Source of the DNA: Archegozetes longisetosus
Lineage: Eukaryota > Arthropoda > Arachnida > Sarcoptiformes > Trhypochthoniidae
Direction of reading: 5' to 3'
Assembly (NCBI GenBank): GCA_018873245.2
Contig: JAEMBT020000009.1
Location: 10,679,112-10,743,111 of the forward strand
DNA: 64,000 nucleotides
Shown here: positions 62,126 to 64,000 of the stretch, piece after piece
Layout of the letters: each line of letters starts with the position of its first letter
How positions within the stretch are numbered: position 1 is the first letter of the stretch
Program-made: the position numbers and the translations under genes
The notes under the pieces: generated by a model
The model's input: the letters and a program-made list of their open reading frames with translations, nothing else
What the model was told of the DNA's origin: nothing
The model's database searches: none

Positions 62126-62599
62126 ACAAAATTTGAATGAAAATTTTTGAATATTTGAATGTTGAACGAATGCAAAGTAGTATTAAACTTATTTTCAACT
62201 AAATATTCTGTTCAGTAAATTAAAAAATAGTTTACAAATAATTCAAATAATTAGTGAATTGTTTTCAGAAAAATACAAGCATTAGAAAATTTTGGAAATT
62301 GAGATTAAGATGTGTTTCTAATTTAAAGGTCTTATTAAGACGTACTCTTCAGTATTGAAAAGAAGTCTTAGAGCAGAGACTTATCGCAAAACTGGTTTAC
62401 GCGAGACCTCTTTCTCTTTGGTTTTATTGAATCACTCTCCAGGCTATTTTTTTGCAATTTGAGTCTATTTATCCGAATTCGATCAGTTGTTTCATCTATT
62501 AGTACAATTGTAAACGTTGGTTTACTTTACTCTTTAAAGCTTTTTACACTTCAAACATCAAACATTTATCGCGTAATTTTGTAAATCTTCAACAGATAA
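62126..62599. other. intergenic, no gene seen
   Basis: AT-rich, lies at the deleted end of the ASK1 copy; nothing recognised. Confidence 0.35.
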
Positions 62600-63400
62600 T
62601 CTCAAGGATCTTTACCTGTAATATTCTCTCCCAATTTTGAAGGTAAGATAGTGATCGTTTTCTGAACTGCAGGTCGGACCAAACTGTCCAAAGTGAACAT
62701 CCAGTGAGGTTTAATGCCATCTGTTCTGATTCTCCTATAGTTCCCAAAGTTGATGTTCCCTCAACTAGTGGTGGTGATATCAAAACACTTGACAGACGAG
62801 CAAATGGAGTGCCTTCTGAACTGAGATTTAAAAAAGAGCTTAAGTCCAATTAATCAAACGGTCAGAGTTAGCAATAGGTATTGAAAATAAAGTTAAGATC
62901 TAATGAAACATTAGAACATCAGAACTAAAGGACTAAAGGAATGAGTAATTACCTCATTGAGTAAATAGCAGGTGAATGAGGACCTGAATCGTAAGGACTG
63001 GCACGACGATGCGATACATCAATATGTAAATTGGGTGCTATACTAAATATGCGATAACAACGCAAATCAGAACTTAAAACTAATTCATCGCAACAAAGCG
63101 TGCAAATTATCCCTTTGTTTACATGATCGTCGTTACCAGTGCTCCACAAACGATTGACTCTACTCTCGCATTGTTCGAGTTTGCACTGCGGATCAAATGA
63201 ACGGTTGAAGTCCGTCATAAGAGGTCCACGAGTAGGGTTCGAAGTCATTGGAGAGGGCGTTGTTTCCTTCTTTCTCGAAGAATTGGTTTCGAGAAACATA
63301 TAGTTGAGTAGTTGAGCTGCAGTCGCTCTTTCAAATGAGTCAGGAACAAATCAGCGAAGAATGAAGCTTTTGACCTTTTCTGGCTGTCTATTAGATCTAT
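62600..63400 (-). pseudogene. inverted partial copy of ASK1
   Basis: Minus strand 63400 to 62600 repeats ASK1 38825-39500 including two introns, then jumps to 39840-39930. Recognisable pieces: [62 protein letters not shown], followed after a ~340-base deletion by the out-of-frame equivalent of PHWMFALDN. Stops, small deletions and the frameshift make it non-coding. Introns are kept, so it arose by DNA duplication, not from an mRNA. It lies about 23 kb from its source in inverted orientation and stays highly similar at base level. Confidence 0.9.
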
Positions 63401-64000
63401 TCAAATTGATCTATTCTATCTATCAAGATATTATAACTGTATTTTAATATTCATGATCACAATCAAATCAAAGCGATTTAAACTATTCGTTGAACATTAA
63501 ATTGAAGCATTGATTTTGGGAGTATAGCCAAAGTGTATAAAGGTAATTTTTCAAGCAAAGACTAAATACTATACGAACTAACACATTATATCAGCTGGTA
63601 ACCTATGTGAAGAAACATTCTGGCAAAATGTGGAGATATCTAATTCATAACTGAAATAATTCATCTTTATTTTAGTTAAGTTGAAGTTAAACAACAAAAT
63701 GTTGAACTTAACTCTGAAAAGTGTAGTTCTTACAAATTTCTTAAAATATGTCCTCAAACATCGAAATATGTTCATTCGATTTTTACAAGTTTGATGCTTT
63801 GAAGAACCAAATGCTATCTTAAAAACTGAAGAACTCTTTGTTTTCAGTTAAAACAGTAACCAATCTATATTTGTGTTTAATGTCCTGAGTCTAAATTCTG
63901 ATATTATGGAATAGATTTTTTACGATTGAGAAAATCAGAAATATTACAGAAAAATAGAATCATTAGTTCGAATCAGCACATTGTTGATGTGTGTAGTTAA
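63401..64000. other. intergenic, no gene seen
   Basis: The similarity to ASK1 stops near 63400. The remaining 600 bases have only short frames. Confidence 0.35.

Overview
This window is AT-rich eukaryotic DNA with compact, intron-containing animal genes (introns of roughly 40 to 600 bases, GT-AG) set in a background full of decayed transposons and short inverted-repeat elements. The conserved genes (TAK1, ASK1, Rab18, TRIP4/ASC-1, a GH18 chitinase with a CBM14 tail) are of arthropod type. A class I terpene-synthase-like gene and a gustatory-receptor-like 7TM fragment fit an acariform mite, perhaps a trombidiform mite of the velvet mite/chigger group, where terpene synthases thought to be laterally acquired are known. 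The taxon is an inference.

Layout. 1-9 kb: a Mutator-like element with tandem-repeat termini, several inverted-repeat elements, and a chemoreceptor gene interrupted by one of them. 10-18 kb: relics of a fatty acid synthase enoyl-reductase region (two copies), a second FLYWCH/MULE transposase relic, and three kinds of short repeats. 18.1-20.0 kb (minus): an intronless 636-codon frame with an isoprenyl-diphosphate-synthase-like N-terminal half and a terpene-cyclase C-terminal half. 20.5-23.7 kb: a decayed Ty3/gypsy retroelement. 25-29 kb: repeats and two small secreted-protein genes. 30-31 kb: an NRDP1-like RING protein with two ubiquitin-like folds. 31.4-40.7 kb: TAK1 (minus) and ASK1 (plus) head to head. 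41-45 kb: an inverted-repeat element and a hAT relic. 45.6-48.4 kb: TRIP4 (minus) and Rab18 (plus), also head to head. 49.3-52.4 kb: chitinase. 55-64 kb: NB-ARC and Tc1/mariner relics, a large palindrome, a truncated ankyrin protein with a latrotoxin-type C-terminal domain, another inverted-repeat element, and an inverted, partly deleted copy of the end of ASK1.

How the genes relate. TAK1 and ASK1 are both MAP3Ks feeding JNK/p38 stress and immune signalling, and they share a 630-base 5' region. The NRDP1-like E3 lies just downstream of TAK1. The terpene-synthase fusion is the strongest candidate for something undescribed: it carries both a DDxxD-type prenyl-transfer motif and a complete set of terpene cyclase motifs, in the order opposite to the known fungal cyclase-prenyltransferase chimeras, with a degraded second Asp-rich motif in the first half.

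Limits: exon boundaries were read by eye from splice consensus, reading phase and family conservation, and may be off by a base or two. Homology statements come from recognised motifs, not from database searches.
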